Below are positions 1 to 10,502 of a DNA stretch of 64,000 bases, piece after piece. The stretch lies in contig OZ007579.1 of assembly GCA_963931925.1 (NCBI GenBank), positions 48,454,771 through 48,518,770 on the forward strand, given 5' to 3'. This DNA is from Onchidella celtica. Its lineage: Eukaryota > Mollusca > Gastropoda > Systellommatophora > Onchidiidae. Made by a program: the position numbers and the translations under genes. Each line of letters starts with the position of its first letter. Position 1 is the first letter of the stretch. A model generated the notes under the pieces. That model searched no databases, was not told the DNA's origin, and saw only the letters and a list, made by a program, of their open reading frames with translations.

Positions 1-736
1 ACTTCCATTATTAAAGAGTAGTATTTGACTCTTACCATGGGGCTCTCACTGGGAGTGAGAGCGCTGGATGTAATCGCTGTGGGTTCATATATCAAACCAA
101 GTAGCTTAGGCTCAGGAGCTTTAAAGAATCACGCTCCTCATAATATGGACTGCTCAACTGCGTCTCTATGCCTCTCATCTGGCTGAGGACTATCGCCGTC
201 CACTTCGTAAATGGATTGTCTACATGTGGCAACTATCTAAGTTCTGTACGGGTTTAAATACTAAAGTTATGTCTCGACCTTCCATCCAGATTCATATATT
301 TGATTGGTGCAGCCACGAGGGCTCAGCCTGCAGTATTAATTTATTCTAGTCATGGCCTTGCGCCAAAATCAAGGTCAATTAAAATTTAAAATGTGAAACA
401 TTAACTACTAAAATCTTTAAACCCCGTGCTTTCTACTCTTATGCACGAATTTCCGAACGTCAACTAAGCGTCTAAATAAACTACCTCTCCTCGCCCCTTC
501 TCTATGTTAATTACAATCACGGGATCGAGAACTGCTCTGTCATTCCTAGCTATACATTTATTCTGTCTCGCCCCTCCTTCTCTCCATCTATAAGAAAAAA
601 GGTGTTTCAAAAACAAACTGTTCACGAGAACAGCTCAAGGACAAATTACGCTGGTTATAATCAACAAGATCGTAAAAATTAACTGACTGAAGTCGTGACC
701 TAGCACGGCATTTATGATCCTAATGTGGTCATGACA
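1..736. mobile_element. Solo LTR, family X (unit A copy, partial)
   Basis: Matches 16469-17204 of the complete copy in unit B almost base for base and ends in ATGACA followed by CTGTT, the 5-bp target duplication that flanks the B copy. The left end lies outside the window. No coding frame is seen. Confidence 0.8.
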
Positions 737-2806
737 CTGTTACTGTAAGATATCGTTACAGTTGGGGTTGTATTCGCTCCTAATGTTTAAATTGTTTTCA
801 ATAGCAGGTCGGAGAATCAAGTGAAACTGTGCTTTGTTGACTTTTAGCGTCCTGAACTATTTAGTAACATTCTGGACAGATATATTTGGAATGTTTTTCG
901 ATATAGCCTTCCCTGATATCTAGTCGGCAGACAACCCCAACCCCCCTCCCCCGCCCAAAAAAAAAAGTCGGAAGCAACTGATGAACACACACACACACAC
1001 ACAAAATGGTTTTTGGTCTGTTTTTTGTTGTTTTTTTTATCAACCAAACACACGTCACATATGTCCAGAGCAGAAATAAGCTTATTTCGTGCATGATTCA
1101 CGTTATTATTATGTTCAAGCAGTTTATTACATCACAAGAAAATCAACCGTTTTTCCAACTTAACAACAATAGGTGAGCACGTCACATATAAATTGATATA
1201 GCGTTCCAACTAAAGCTGCGGCATTATTGAAAATAGCGCAGACAGATCAGAAATAATTTCTGATCACACAGATGAAAACTGCAAACTGTTTTCGCCGGCC
1301 AGTTTTATGTAATTAACAATAGTTTATCTGCGATTGGGCACGGGAAAAATACAAAATATAGGTAATACATACGGGCGTAGGAGAAAGATAAAAGCATGTA
1401 GAAAGCTGGAATTTGCGCAGACTGTAAGGGAAAGATTGTTGCTAGAGTCTTCATAGCAAGACATCGGGATGGGTCCACGGGGACTGTCGCAAATTTGATA
1501 TCAAAAGAGCCGAATTTTAACATGAAAGCGTCTCCCGTTAATTGCTGCCTGCGGAGCGAATCTGACCGCATTGACCCCGCTGAGCATTCCCGCGCACGAG
1601 ATTTATGACCGCCAGCCGGCGACAACTAAGAGGCGCGATTTCGAGAATTTTTGTACGCCGTGGGAGATGAAACACCAAATGTGAGTGTGCATGAGAAAAC
1701 CCACAATAATAATGCAAACACAAGCCAAAAACAAAGATGTCAACAATAACAACCAGGATACTGTAGCGAATTAATCCCACCCTCCCACCCCCCCCCCCAC
1801 CCTGAAGTCTGTCGCAATCTAATTGTAATAATATTTTAATCATTAAATAACTCAAGTCAATACATTTGCATTCCCCCCCCCTTCCCTCCGCCTCGCCCCG
1901 GGCACCTGTAGCAGGGCAAAACAATCTGCGTGGTTGACAACAGCAGGGGCAATAATGTGCAGTAAAAATTAGCCTTTTTAACACAACAGATGTTTGTGTA
2001 AGAGTAATACCCAAAAATTATTCACATTCCTTTGACTTTGAATTTTGGGCGAGTCTCAAAAGATTCTGCTCCGTCAAGCAAGCCAACAAAAAAAAAACAG
2101 TATGCTAAAACGGGTAATGAAAGCAATAACACTTCAAAACAGGATACCAATTTATATAACCAAAACTCTTAGGATGAATAAAAAGATAAATGAATAAATA
2201 AACAAGTATACAATGAAATGTATTAAAACAAAATGTAAAATCAAACAAATGCTATCTATAGAACTGGCTGGTTCATCCTGGAGCACGGACACGAGGTCCT
2301 GAGACTTCCTCCTTGCCATTGTGACCCACCTTAACGTGTCTTTGGCTTAAGCAAAGTGGGGTGTTGCCCGTTCGAAAACCGGTTTTAAACTAAAACACAA
2401 AATTGGATCTCGCTGAGGGAACTATCCGTTATCTGCCTCTGGATGGTTGGAAAAGTGCAACTGGCCAGGTCAAATCGGGAGAGGAGGACAATATTAGAGC
2501 TGGTGGCAATAAACAATCTGTTTTAGGGATGGTAATTCCTGGCAAAACTCGTGTTCTTCTCCTTCCTGGCAACATCTGGCCAAGTGTCTTGGCAATTAAT
2601 TAATATATTGTTGTTATTGTTGTTTCACTGTTACTTTTCATCTCTATAACATACATAATTCACTAATTCTCCACCTTTGAACACAATCGGCTTTTGTATT
2701 AAGCCACGTATTTAATCAAATTTGCATGTAGGTTTGTTTTAGTTCGGTTTGTATCGCTGACTGCTCGCATCCGGTCCTTTTTTTTCACGAACACGTAACC
2801 CGGGTC
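737..2806. other. Non-coding stretch of unit A
   Basis: No convincing gene. It contains a short CA microsatellite at about 984-1003, poly-C tracts around 1787 and 1874, and AT-rich filler. The short open frames are not supported by codon bias, start context or family resemblance. The part from 1664 onward recurs in both other units. A short open frame at 2403-2603 survives in all three units in altered form and changes its end in unit C, so conservation of a protein is not supported. Confidence 0.6.
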
Positions 2807-2811
2807 CTGAG

Positions 2812-3886
2812 TGTAACAAATCCCAGACTGGGAGATGTACTGATTATGACAGGACAACAATCACGAACAGACAAGTATAACACTTAACAGAACAACCAAA
2901 CAGGCTCACACATTTATTATACATAAAGATAAAGATACACGTGTAATTACATAGATTACATTATTCAATTCAAATACCATCCAACGGCCACTACTCCCAA
3001 CATTCATTCCTTCTCCGGGTCCACAACCCGACAGTTATTTTTCTAAATATGCTCCGGCCTCAGCCTCACCTCAAGGTATGTACTACTTGCGGCCTATCTT
3101 ACTGGCTCCTGCTCAACCTAACATCAATATCTCAATATCACCTCAATATCTCAATATCACATTAATATCTCAATATCACACTAATATCTCAATTCATACG
3201 TCCCTGCCTGTGGCCAGACTGCCACGACTAATGGGCCCTCGCTGTCCTGCGCGAAAGCTTCACTCAAGCTGGCCTGTGGGTAGCCTTCTGCCCAACCCAA
3301 ACATCTCCTTATGCTGGCTTATCCCCTGCATTAGTCTCTCCACCACGGGTGCCTCACTGCCCGACCCCAACACCTATAAGAATAACATTACATCTCTATA
3401 ACACCATACAATTACTATCCACTTCACCACTCATTACGAACCATCACGCGTACATACACATTCCACAGTTCACTCACCACACATCTGCACTTCTCTACGG
3501 TACACACCTCCACCGTATTACACAGTACTCAGACTCGCTACGAATCCATGATCCTAACTTACATCTATCGCTTATTGCGCACATCTCTATACACAGTAAT
3601 CAATGACTTTCACATTCCTCACATACAACTTATTTACATCATGGTCATAGGAGAATATAATACATCAATCATCATAATTATCAATCATAGTTCAACCTAC
3701 CAGCCATCACTGGAAAACACAACAATCTCCCGACTGCACTCTTCACGTATGTCCCCTTGGACTTTTCGGCTTGCAGTGATCTGACTACTCAGATCTGGTC
3801 TCGTCTAAGCCTCAACTCACTCACAACATGCACGCTTCAAGTCCCCTTCCCCGCACTTACCGACTCTCGCTCACTCGCTCGTGACA
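2812..3886 (-). mobile_element. Solo LTR, family Y (unit A copy)
   Basis: The element is bounded by TGTAAC and GTGACA and flanked on both sides by CTGAG (2807-2811 and 3887-3891), a 5-bp target duplication. Its reverse complement aligns with the 5' LTR at 61327-62520, which sets the orientation. It includes an array of about 21-bp units around 3126-3190. The internal region is gone, as expected for LTR-LTR recombination. Unit C has an essentially empty site at about 32535, where the two flanks meet. Confidence 0.9.
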
Positions 3887-3939
3887 CTGAGCACTTCGTG
3901 CCGGCTGAGTGAATCTACTCGACGTGCTCAAGGCTACAG

Positions 3940-4239
3940 TTAGAACACAGCAATATAATTAGCTATCTCATTGCCCTTGATACCAGCATGATAAGAATAA
4001 AATGTCTCCAAGTGCCGACAAAGCTGCTGTCTGTGAGACCTGCAGTATGACAGGAATGAACTCATGTATACGATCGTCCACCGATTGTGAGCAGATGAAG
4101 CCACTGAGGTGTCCCTCCGTAACCAGAATGGTGGAGGCGGGATACCAGATGAGCGAGGGAAGAATGCGACAAGGCTGGACCAACCTGACAAAAATAGAAC
4201 CAGCTGGCCATTGGGATTAGTTAGTAGAATGACCCTCAA
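3940..4239 (-). pseudogene. Possible RNase H tail of a LINE polyprotein
   Basis: The last residues of this frame read HAGIKGNEIANYIA, which resembles the conserved GHxGIxGNExAD motif near the end of RNase H domains in some non-LTR retrotransposons. Nothing upstream in the frame clearly gives the catalytic aspartates, and the best reading shifts frame, so this is at most a decayed fragment. The same stretch lies in unit B and, inverted and split, in unit C. It could be a chance match. Confidence 0.3.
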
Positions 4240-4479
4240 ATGGATATTGGCGTGGGGATAGGAGCATTTATGTTGATGCCCGATGTACTAGGATTCTGAT
4301 TCCCAAAAATCAATCAATCAATATTCTTACTGTAAATAAGATTCGAGCGGCGGTTCAATTCGCCAAAGGCGGTGGCTACGTTTACGGCAGATTACTTTCA
4401 TACCCCAATAGAAATAAAAGAAAGAAAGGAAGAGCTGCTGTAGGAACGGGTGTAAAGCCAAAGAAAAATGGTGAGTAGC

Positions 4480-4692
4480 AAAGGTAGGCACTGTGTTCGC
4501 CAAATTCCATCCGTCGGCTCGTGCGTATCACCCATGTCAACGATGCAACAATTCTCGCCACACCCATTCAATAACTCAATGAAAAAGTATAGTACCACAG
4601 AATTCTATGAAAAGGACTCACCGTGCTTGTACAAGTAGTGGACAATAAATAGTGAAAGAAAGAATAGTCCGTCTCGGTATTCTGTGTCTCGG
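4480..4692 (-). mobile_element. Partial MITE, CCGAGACACAG family (unit A)
   Basis: The reverse complement of this stretch aligns along most of its length with the complete MITE at 53356-53593, including the terminal CCGAGACACAGAAT end at 4692. The opposite terminal repeat is not recognisable here. Confidence 0.65.
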
Positions 4693-4728
4693 GACTTACT
4701 CTAAATTGTCTTTGCTGTTACTAAATAC

Positions 4729-5000
4729 TAGCTGAGGTCCCCGGCAATGCCTGGGATAAATCGGTTTATTATTTTCAGCTCTGAGTGATTATTACCGACC
4801 TTTGCTTGTTCCTTTACGTTCCTCCGGTATTTAATTTTTGTTTGTTTGTTTTTAGATAAGTCTTTCTGCTTTCCCTTTGCGCATTGACACCTTGCGCGTC
4901 CCGTCAGCACCCGTAAAATGGCTATGATTTGCGCACGTGTTAATGTGTTTGATAGTGAACATATCGCTGGAATTGATAAAATCATGTGTTAATGAACAAG
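4729..5000 (+). repeat. Dispersed repeat starting CTAGCTGAG
   Basis: About 270 bp that recurs in diverged form at 5429-5710: both start with CTAGCTGAG plus a short GC-rich stretch and share a CGCGTCCCGTCAGCA block and a trailing TGTGTTAATG. The first 20 or so bases also resemble an end at about 52482 (reverse strand) whose body differs. The class of element is not recognised. Confidence 0.55.
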
Positions 5001-5345
5001 AAATCATTTTCTAGAGCTACGTGTGGGCCTCGATTAAACCATTCAGATCATTTGTGTTTTAATTTCAATAAAGATTCTAGACTTTAATGTAGATCGATAT
5101 GATTATGTAGAGTCTTAAAAGTAAGTTGCTTTTTATGTGACTTCCACTTTCGTTCTCTTTCAGTTTCAACATCAAAACAAATATAATGCGCATGCGCAGC
5201 TTCAATGAAACCTTAAAATGGCGAACCATGATTCGAAATAGATCTAAATGATGCCGAAATAATGAAAAATGAAACGTAAAAGCCTGAACTTTTCATAATT
5301 TCTAATATAGACTATGTTAATTTCGCATTGATAATATGCTGTTGT

Positions 5346-6448
5346 ACAAAGTCTGAAGCCTGAGTGTTATGCGGTTCCTGAGCCTTAGGTGACCAAAGTT
5401 TCGAGTTACCAAAATATATATATAGACTAGCTGAGTTCCCGGGATTGCCCGAGATAAATCGATTCATTAGTTGCAGTTCTGGGTGATTATTATGGACCTG
5501 CTTCATTTTGCCTGTTCCTTTAGTTTTATTCATGTATTTTTTTGTTTTTAGATACGTTTTACTGCTCTGCCTTTGCGCGTTGACGTCCTGCGCGTCCCGT
5601 CAGCATCCGTCAATTGGCTTTGATTTGCGCACGGGTTAGTTTGTTTGTTAGTGAACACATCGCAGGAAGTGATAACGTCATGTGTTAATGGAAAAGAAAT
5701 ATAATATTTTCCTAGGCATATTGAAAACACAAACCTTTACTTCTGGCCCTGCAGCGTCAATCTCCCAATTGCAGACCCTTTCTTTTTCCTAGTCTAGGCA
5801 CATTGAGAACACACAGTTTCATACTTGACAGTCTTAGAACTCAATCTCATCATTCAAACCAGTCCTAACCGGAAGTTGTTTTGCAACTTAGCAACTAATA
5901 CAAACGTTCTGCGAGTTATTAATTATTTTTTTATTTTCTGTGCCGGCGACACGACGACAGTCTCTACTAAGCGCTGTATAAAATCTGAGGGCCACCGAAT
6001 CAGCATTAACAGAGGAGTAGCGAAAGGCGCCCTGCAATTGTCGTAAAGTTTCACTTTTATTAATATAGATAATAAATACAATCAGATGAGGCAGCTGGCG
6101 CGTTTAGCATAATTATGCAATGTGCAGAAGTCATGAATAATGCCGTTTTTACAAAGCCATTATTATATGGAAGGTACTGAATTTTGTTCACTGTTCATCT
6201 ATTGCCATTTGAAGTCACTTATTTGTAATTGAACCCAAATCTCTACTGGAAAACTCTGGCTATTTGTCTTTTTAGTCTCATTAGGACCATAACAAATCAG
6301 CATCGTTTATTTATCATTATATTAAGCATTCTTTCCACGCAGTGTGCCATGCAACCCCCCCCACCCCCCACCCCCCGGATCAGCGAGCAAACTGTGTGCA
6401 GGATTTTTTTAGAGGCAGGAAAAACCCGAGTATCTCATCCTGTTGTGT
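5346..6448. other. Segment present in unit A only
   Basis: Unit B joins the two flanks directly at about 21817, where a TGTTGT string matches both ends of the A-only segment. Short homology at the join suggests a deletion in B rather than an insertion in A. Apart from the CTAGCTGAG repeat it holds AT-rich DNA and a C-rich tract near 6353-6378, and no recognisable gene. Confidence 0.7.
5429..5710 (+). repeat. Second copy of the CTAGCTGAG dispersed repeat
   Basis: Direct, diverged copy of 4729-5000, about 700 bp downstream. It lies within the segment present in unit A and absent from unit B. No open reading frame of note. Confidence 0.55.
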
Positions 6449-6552
6449 CTACTATTTTCGTGCCACTGCGCCCGAGAGCAAAAAAAAAAAACGTAACAGA
6501 AAAACTTGGGGACTGGAAGTGTACAGACAACAACAAAAAAAGTAGGTGAATA

Positions 6553-6662
6553 AGTGGCCGCCATACACTTTTGAGATTGGACTTAAGTCCTGGCACGCAG
6601 AGATCGGGTTGAGACAGACGTGCCCACACACTTTTGAGATCAGGACTTAAGATCGGAGACTC
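6553..6662. mobile_element. Remnant of a Harbinger-like element end (unit A)
   Basis: Carries the terminal sequence GGCCGCCATACACTTTTGAG and a second internal copy of the motif ACACTTTTGAGATCAGGACT, both also at the left end of the longer element in unit B (from about 21936). In A the rest of the element, plus flanking DNA shared by B and C, is missing, so A carries a deletion that ends at 6662. Confidence 0.7.
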
Positions 6663-6784
6663 ATGCCTGTGATACGAGGCCCTATGTACCTGGTGTTAAG
6701 ATTTTTATGTTCGGAGCATTTCTGCGCTTGACATTTGCACCTCTCTTTTTCTTGTTTTTGTATTTGTGTGTGTGTGTGTGTGTG

Positions 6785-6962
6785 TGTGTGTTTATGGTAA
6801 GGATTAGTTTTTCACCATCATCCGAGAAGTCTAGGTGCTCGATTCTACCTACCATGGGATCAGGGACAGGAATTTTTCCTCAAACTTCCAACATGCCCGA
6901 ATGAAACCAGGTACCCTCGGCATGAGGGTCGGACACCTTGCTTAAGGGCTCTAGCCCTATGT
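6785..6962 (-). mobile_element. tRNA-derived SINE (unit A)
   Basis: The reverse complement aligns with the head and body of the SINE at 35460-35945: a tRNA-like head near 6905-6962, then the GCATGTTGGAA and TGTCCCTGATCC blocks, then the CTTCTCGGATGA block. It abuts a TG microsatellite at about 6766-6791. Confidence 0.7.
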
Positions 6963-7024
6963 AGGTAAAGATTGTCAGATACATTTTGTTAAGTGGCCAA
7001 GGGAAACACATTTGATGAATTGTT

Positions 7025-7255
7025 TTAACGCTTTAAATTCTTCAAGTCGGAACCCTTTTTTGCGTCCGCATATTTCTCCCCATGCTTGGCGATCAAGGTC
7101 AACTGTTTTTCACTTCCACCACTACGCAAATCACTAGACTTTTGATCCTCCATAGCGCAAGCAGTCCTCGATAATGCTGAATACAATGCGATGATCAGTT
7201 TTCTATCATCTTGTTTTAAAAACCCGCATTCTGCTGAGATTTTATTTTTCCTCAA
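7025..7255 (-). CDS. Unrecognised 76-residue open frame kept in units A and B
   Basis: No family is recognised. The 76-residue frame is lysine and serine rich and hydrophilic and has no signal peptide or membrane segment. It is preserved in unit B (24529-24759) with only three residue changes, but A and B are so similar overall that this says little. In unit C the matching stretch around 36300-36490 has an in-frame stop. It may be transposon or exon debris rather than a gene. Confidence 0.2.
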   Translation of the reverse strand: MRKNKISAECGFLKQDDRKLIIALYSALSRTACAMEDQKSSDLRSGGSEKQLTLIAKHGEKYADAKKGSDLKNLKR

Positions 7256-7638
7256 TTTTCACATGTTTAGTGGTCATACGTCAGGAAATAAAGAGAACCC
7301 AGTTGGTTTGAGCAAATGTTTATTATCTTGAACAAAATATCAATTTTAAAATTTCCTCTTAAAAATGACGCCAGCGGGAAATGACATTTAAAACGGAAAC
7401 AGCACAACAAATGTAGCAGGCATTATTCAAAGGTGACTTAGATTTCATGTAATATTGTCAACAACGGAGTGTAATCTTACTCTCAAGCAACATTTTCCTT
7501 GTAATATACACTCCATTGACTTGTCCTTAGTCATGAAATTATTTGTAAAAAGCACCAGAGAAATAAGGCTCAAGTGAATGCAATTAAATAACATTTTGGT
7601 GAAATGACAAATGGGGTGCAAATTCGTTCAAACATGTC

Positions 7639-7941
7639 GTGTACATAACCATAGAAAACTTGTGTATTAATAAAGTGTTTGAAAAACGGCACCAATTTAA
7701 ACTTGGGCCAACATTGGGCAAAAAGAAAAGTTTGTATGTTGACATTGAAAATCAAAATGGAAAGCCTGTTTCTGTCCATTTTAATGGACCAGATCATGAG
7801 CCATCCAACGACATTCAAATTCTGGGGCTCAAATCTTGTCACGCAGGCGCTGACGTACGCTTTGAGACCAAACAACGTTTAATTTTCCAGCTCGGCACTA
7901 TCACTCCCCATGGCATCAATGTCCAACATTGCCTTCGATAA
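7639..7941 (+). pseudogene. C-terminal end of a Penelope-like element protein (GIY-YIG region)
   Basis: The C-terminal two thirds read like the tail of GIY-YIG-bearing Penelope-like retroelement proteins: a VSVHFNGPDHEPSNDIQI block matching the usual HFNxPGHSxxDM segment, followed by ETKQRLIFQLGTITPHGIN matching the RExxWIxxLxTxxPxGLN segment, then a stop. The reverse transcriptase domain is not visible upstream, so only the 3' end of an element is present. The copy in unit B (25222-25449) is the same apart from single changes and a 2-nt insertion near its start. Assignment to Penelope-like elements rests on this pattern and on the repeat structure downstream. Confidence 0.55.
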
Positions 7942-8520
7942 TTCCGCTGTTGCCAATATCAATTTATATATATAATATAATTATTATTTTTTTAAAAATT
8001 ATTTTGTCATTTATTTATTTGTTTATTTATTTATTTATGTGTTTATTTATTTATTTATTTATTTTTAAATTTTTATTTATTTTTTCTTAATCTCTTTTTC
8101 TTTTTCTTTTCCTTTACTGCGACTCCTGACATTGCGCACCATCCCTGTCTTGTGCTCTGAGGCACTATGTGGCGCCTTCATCTTGGTTACTAACCAAATG
8201 CGTCACTTCGAGCTTCCATGCATTTGGCGGACGGACGTGCTTTGGTGCTGTTGACGAAGCAAGGATTCGCAGCTAAGTAAACTGTTTAGCTTTGTTCCTG
8301 TTGAAGTCTTTTATTGTTCGGGGTTTTTTTCACTTGAAAAAGGCGAAAGCCGAAAATTTTGTGTATTTTCTGTCTTCTCTTTAGTTTGCTTTGTATTGTT
8401 TGGGTTTTATTTCTCATGCGGGGTTTCGCAACATACAACCTTTTCTTTTTGCCCAATTTTGACTTTGCTTATAGCCCTGCTGCGACCCCACAGTTTTTCT
8501 GTGGTTTTTATGATATTTCG
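7942..8520 (+). mobile_element. 3' region of the Penelope-like remnant, with a hairpin motif
   Basis: Follows the stop of the GIY-YIG-like frame. It includes an AT-rich tract of TTTATTTA units (7972-8092) and, at 8333-8356, a small hairpin AGGCGAAAGCCGAAAA. Bases about 8225-8520 recur at 25750-26045 and in two inverted copies within 33558-33995, as expected for the long-terminal-repeat-like ends of Penelope-like elements, which can be inverted. Confidence 0.5.
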
Positions 8521-8529
8521 TTAAACTCA

Positions 8530-9560
8530 GGCCACATGGGCCCCTTATGCCACTGAACCAGGCATGAAAAGCTGCAGAACAATGCTTGTGAAGTGGGACA
8601 TCACAGACAGGACAAAGAAGATTGACCTTTTTTCTGCACTGTCCACATCTTCTTTGTTTTGGCATTGACTGCAATGGTGTCATCCATCTTTCTCCTCTTT
8701 GAGACTGGTTGAACTAGTTGTGGAGGCAAGAGCTCTTCGGCATTTAAGGCCTGTAGCTCGTAGGTAATTCCTCACAACTGCTCGTCTGAAAGAGAGAAGG
8801 TCATGATAGAATGGAATTCGCTGGAGACTTTCGATAGAAAAGCCAAGCGTTGTTGATGGCTGCATCAGGCAAAAATGCAAATGGTGGCCACCACCATTTC
8901 GTTGCGCTGATGGTCATCCTATACAGACTAACATTTTGGTCCATCCTATCAACTCGCTCTCTCTCTCTCTCTCTCTCTACCCCCCCCCCCCCAATTGAGA
9001 CATTGTATACCTGAACAATATTAGGTTGCTGAGTATTGACGTGCTTTCTTTCTTTTTTGACCATCTTCTGGCCTTTCCAATGGGTTCGACGACCTCACAG
9101 TTACTGGCCAACGTGATAACACAAAAATGTTGTCTCGGCGATCAAATCGATAATCCCACGCACAATGCTCATGTTTTGAAAACACCTTGCTCTCAGTAGG
9201 CCACCTGTTCACTCTGTTGGTCCGAACTGCGCCAGTGGCCACGAATCCCTTTTCAGATAGGGAGGAAAGTATTTGCATTCCTGTAAAAAAAATGTCCAAA
9301 ATACTGTGATTTTTCAGACCAAATCTCTCAGGTAGAGCACTGACAAAATCAGTTACCACAAACTGCCTAAGGCCCAGCTGTTTGTTGTACTTGGCCTGGG
9401 CAGCCTGACAGAGGTCCAAGTGAACTACGTACCCAAGAGGGATGGCTAAAACCCACTGATTGTACCCAAAACGAATGGGTTTGCCTCGAATGCATTGCAT
9501 TATCTCTTTTATGACAAGAATGATAAATACCTTGTCCCATTAATATGTTGTACAGCTTCG
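8530..9560 (-). pseudogene. PiggyBac-type transposase remnant (unit A)
   Basis: Read on the minus strand, the longest frame (9021-9500, 159 residues) has the PiggyBac DDE-domain hallmarks: GKPIRFGYNQW, LGLRQFVVTDFVSALPE, HSILDIFFTGMQILSSL and GFVATGAVRTNRVN. The next frame (8801-9064) gives VQVYNVSIGG, then a repeat-encoded run, then VDRMDQNVSLYRMT, the conserved YNxxMGGVDxxDQ block split by a poly-G and GA tract. The last piece (8414-8683) gives CGQCRKKVNLLCPVC and LHKHCSAAFHA, the C-terminal cysteine-rich finger. At least two frame changes make it non-functional. The N-terminal part is missing and no CCC-type terminal repeats with TTAA are clear. In unit B the 159-residue frame is identical. 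Confidence 0.85.
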
Positions 9561-10457
9561 GCATTATGGCTTTTATAAGAATGAATAAACCTATATAATA
9601 TCATTTACGCCTCTTTGTGAGTGCCCTCCACTCTCCTCCTCTTCCTCCACCCCCCCCCTGCCCCCTCCACCCAAAGAAAAAACAATGATGACGACCTCAT
9701 ATGACCACATTGGCTTTGGCCCCTAAACCATTTTGTCTTAATTTCACATTTTTTCCCATTATGAAGCATTGAATTTGGGCTTACTTTATATTTGTTTCTG
9801 TGTACTCCAAGATGATCGTGAACTACTCTTGAGACACAGCAGTTCAAATTTCACATTTGGTATTGTGGTAGTTGACAGTAGGACAAGCCAGGGTGCCGCA
9901 TGGGTTTTATAAGCAGAAAAGGCCAATTGTTGGGGCATTTGCTGAAGAACGCTTTCTTCTTTTCTTTATGATGAATAATCAAAACGCCTGTTGTCATTAA
10001 ATAAAGCTTTGAAAAACTTAACATGTTAACTTGTGTGCAGTGTGTGAGTTGATTACATGATTACATATTTAGGGTTGAGTAGGGTTTAGTGAAAGAAACC
10101 CTAGGGCGCACGGAAGTAACCGTCCGTTTAGGTCTTTATTTGAGGAGCTTCGCTGTCCATTGGCACTTTAAGGACAGCTGAACTAGGGCATGGGATGGAA
10201 TTTCTGCAGCTAATTAAGGTAAGAAAGGAGTGTTCATTGTAGGTAATAGTGCCTAGCCTTTGCTGTGCTAGTAAGGACATACCAAATGATAAGCAACTGA
10301 AGCGCCAAGTTTTATATTGTATCCAAGTCACAGAAAGCTAACACTGAGATGTCGAGCAAAATGTGCTCATGGTGCACTCTTTGACGACGCAAACTTCAGC
10401 TCGTTCAATGTTCTCACTCTGATAACAAGAATCCTGGGATAATTTGTTTTTTAAACA

Positions 10458-10502
<45 letters not shown>

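Noticed and set aside
2340-2400. tRNA gene suggested by a GTTCGAAAACC string
   Set aside because: There is no cloverleaf with proper acceptor and anticodon stems; only a B-box-like string is present.
2403-2603. Small conserved protein present in three units
   Set aside because: Conservation follows from the segmental duplication; the unit C version changes frame and end, and no motif is recognisable.
10060-10105. Telomere-like TAGGGTT strings
   Set aside because: Only two or three imperfect units occur, in ordinary intergenic DNA.
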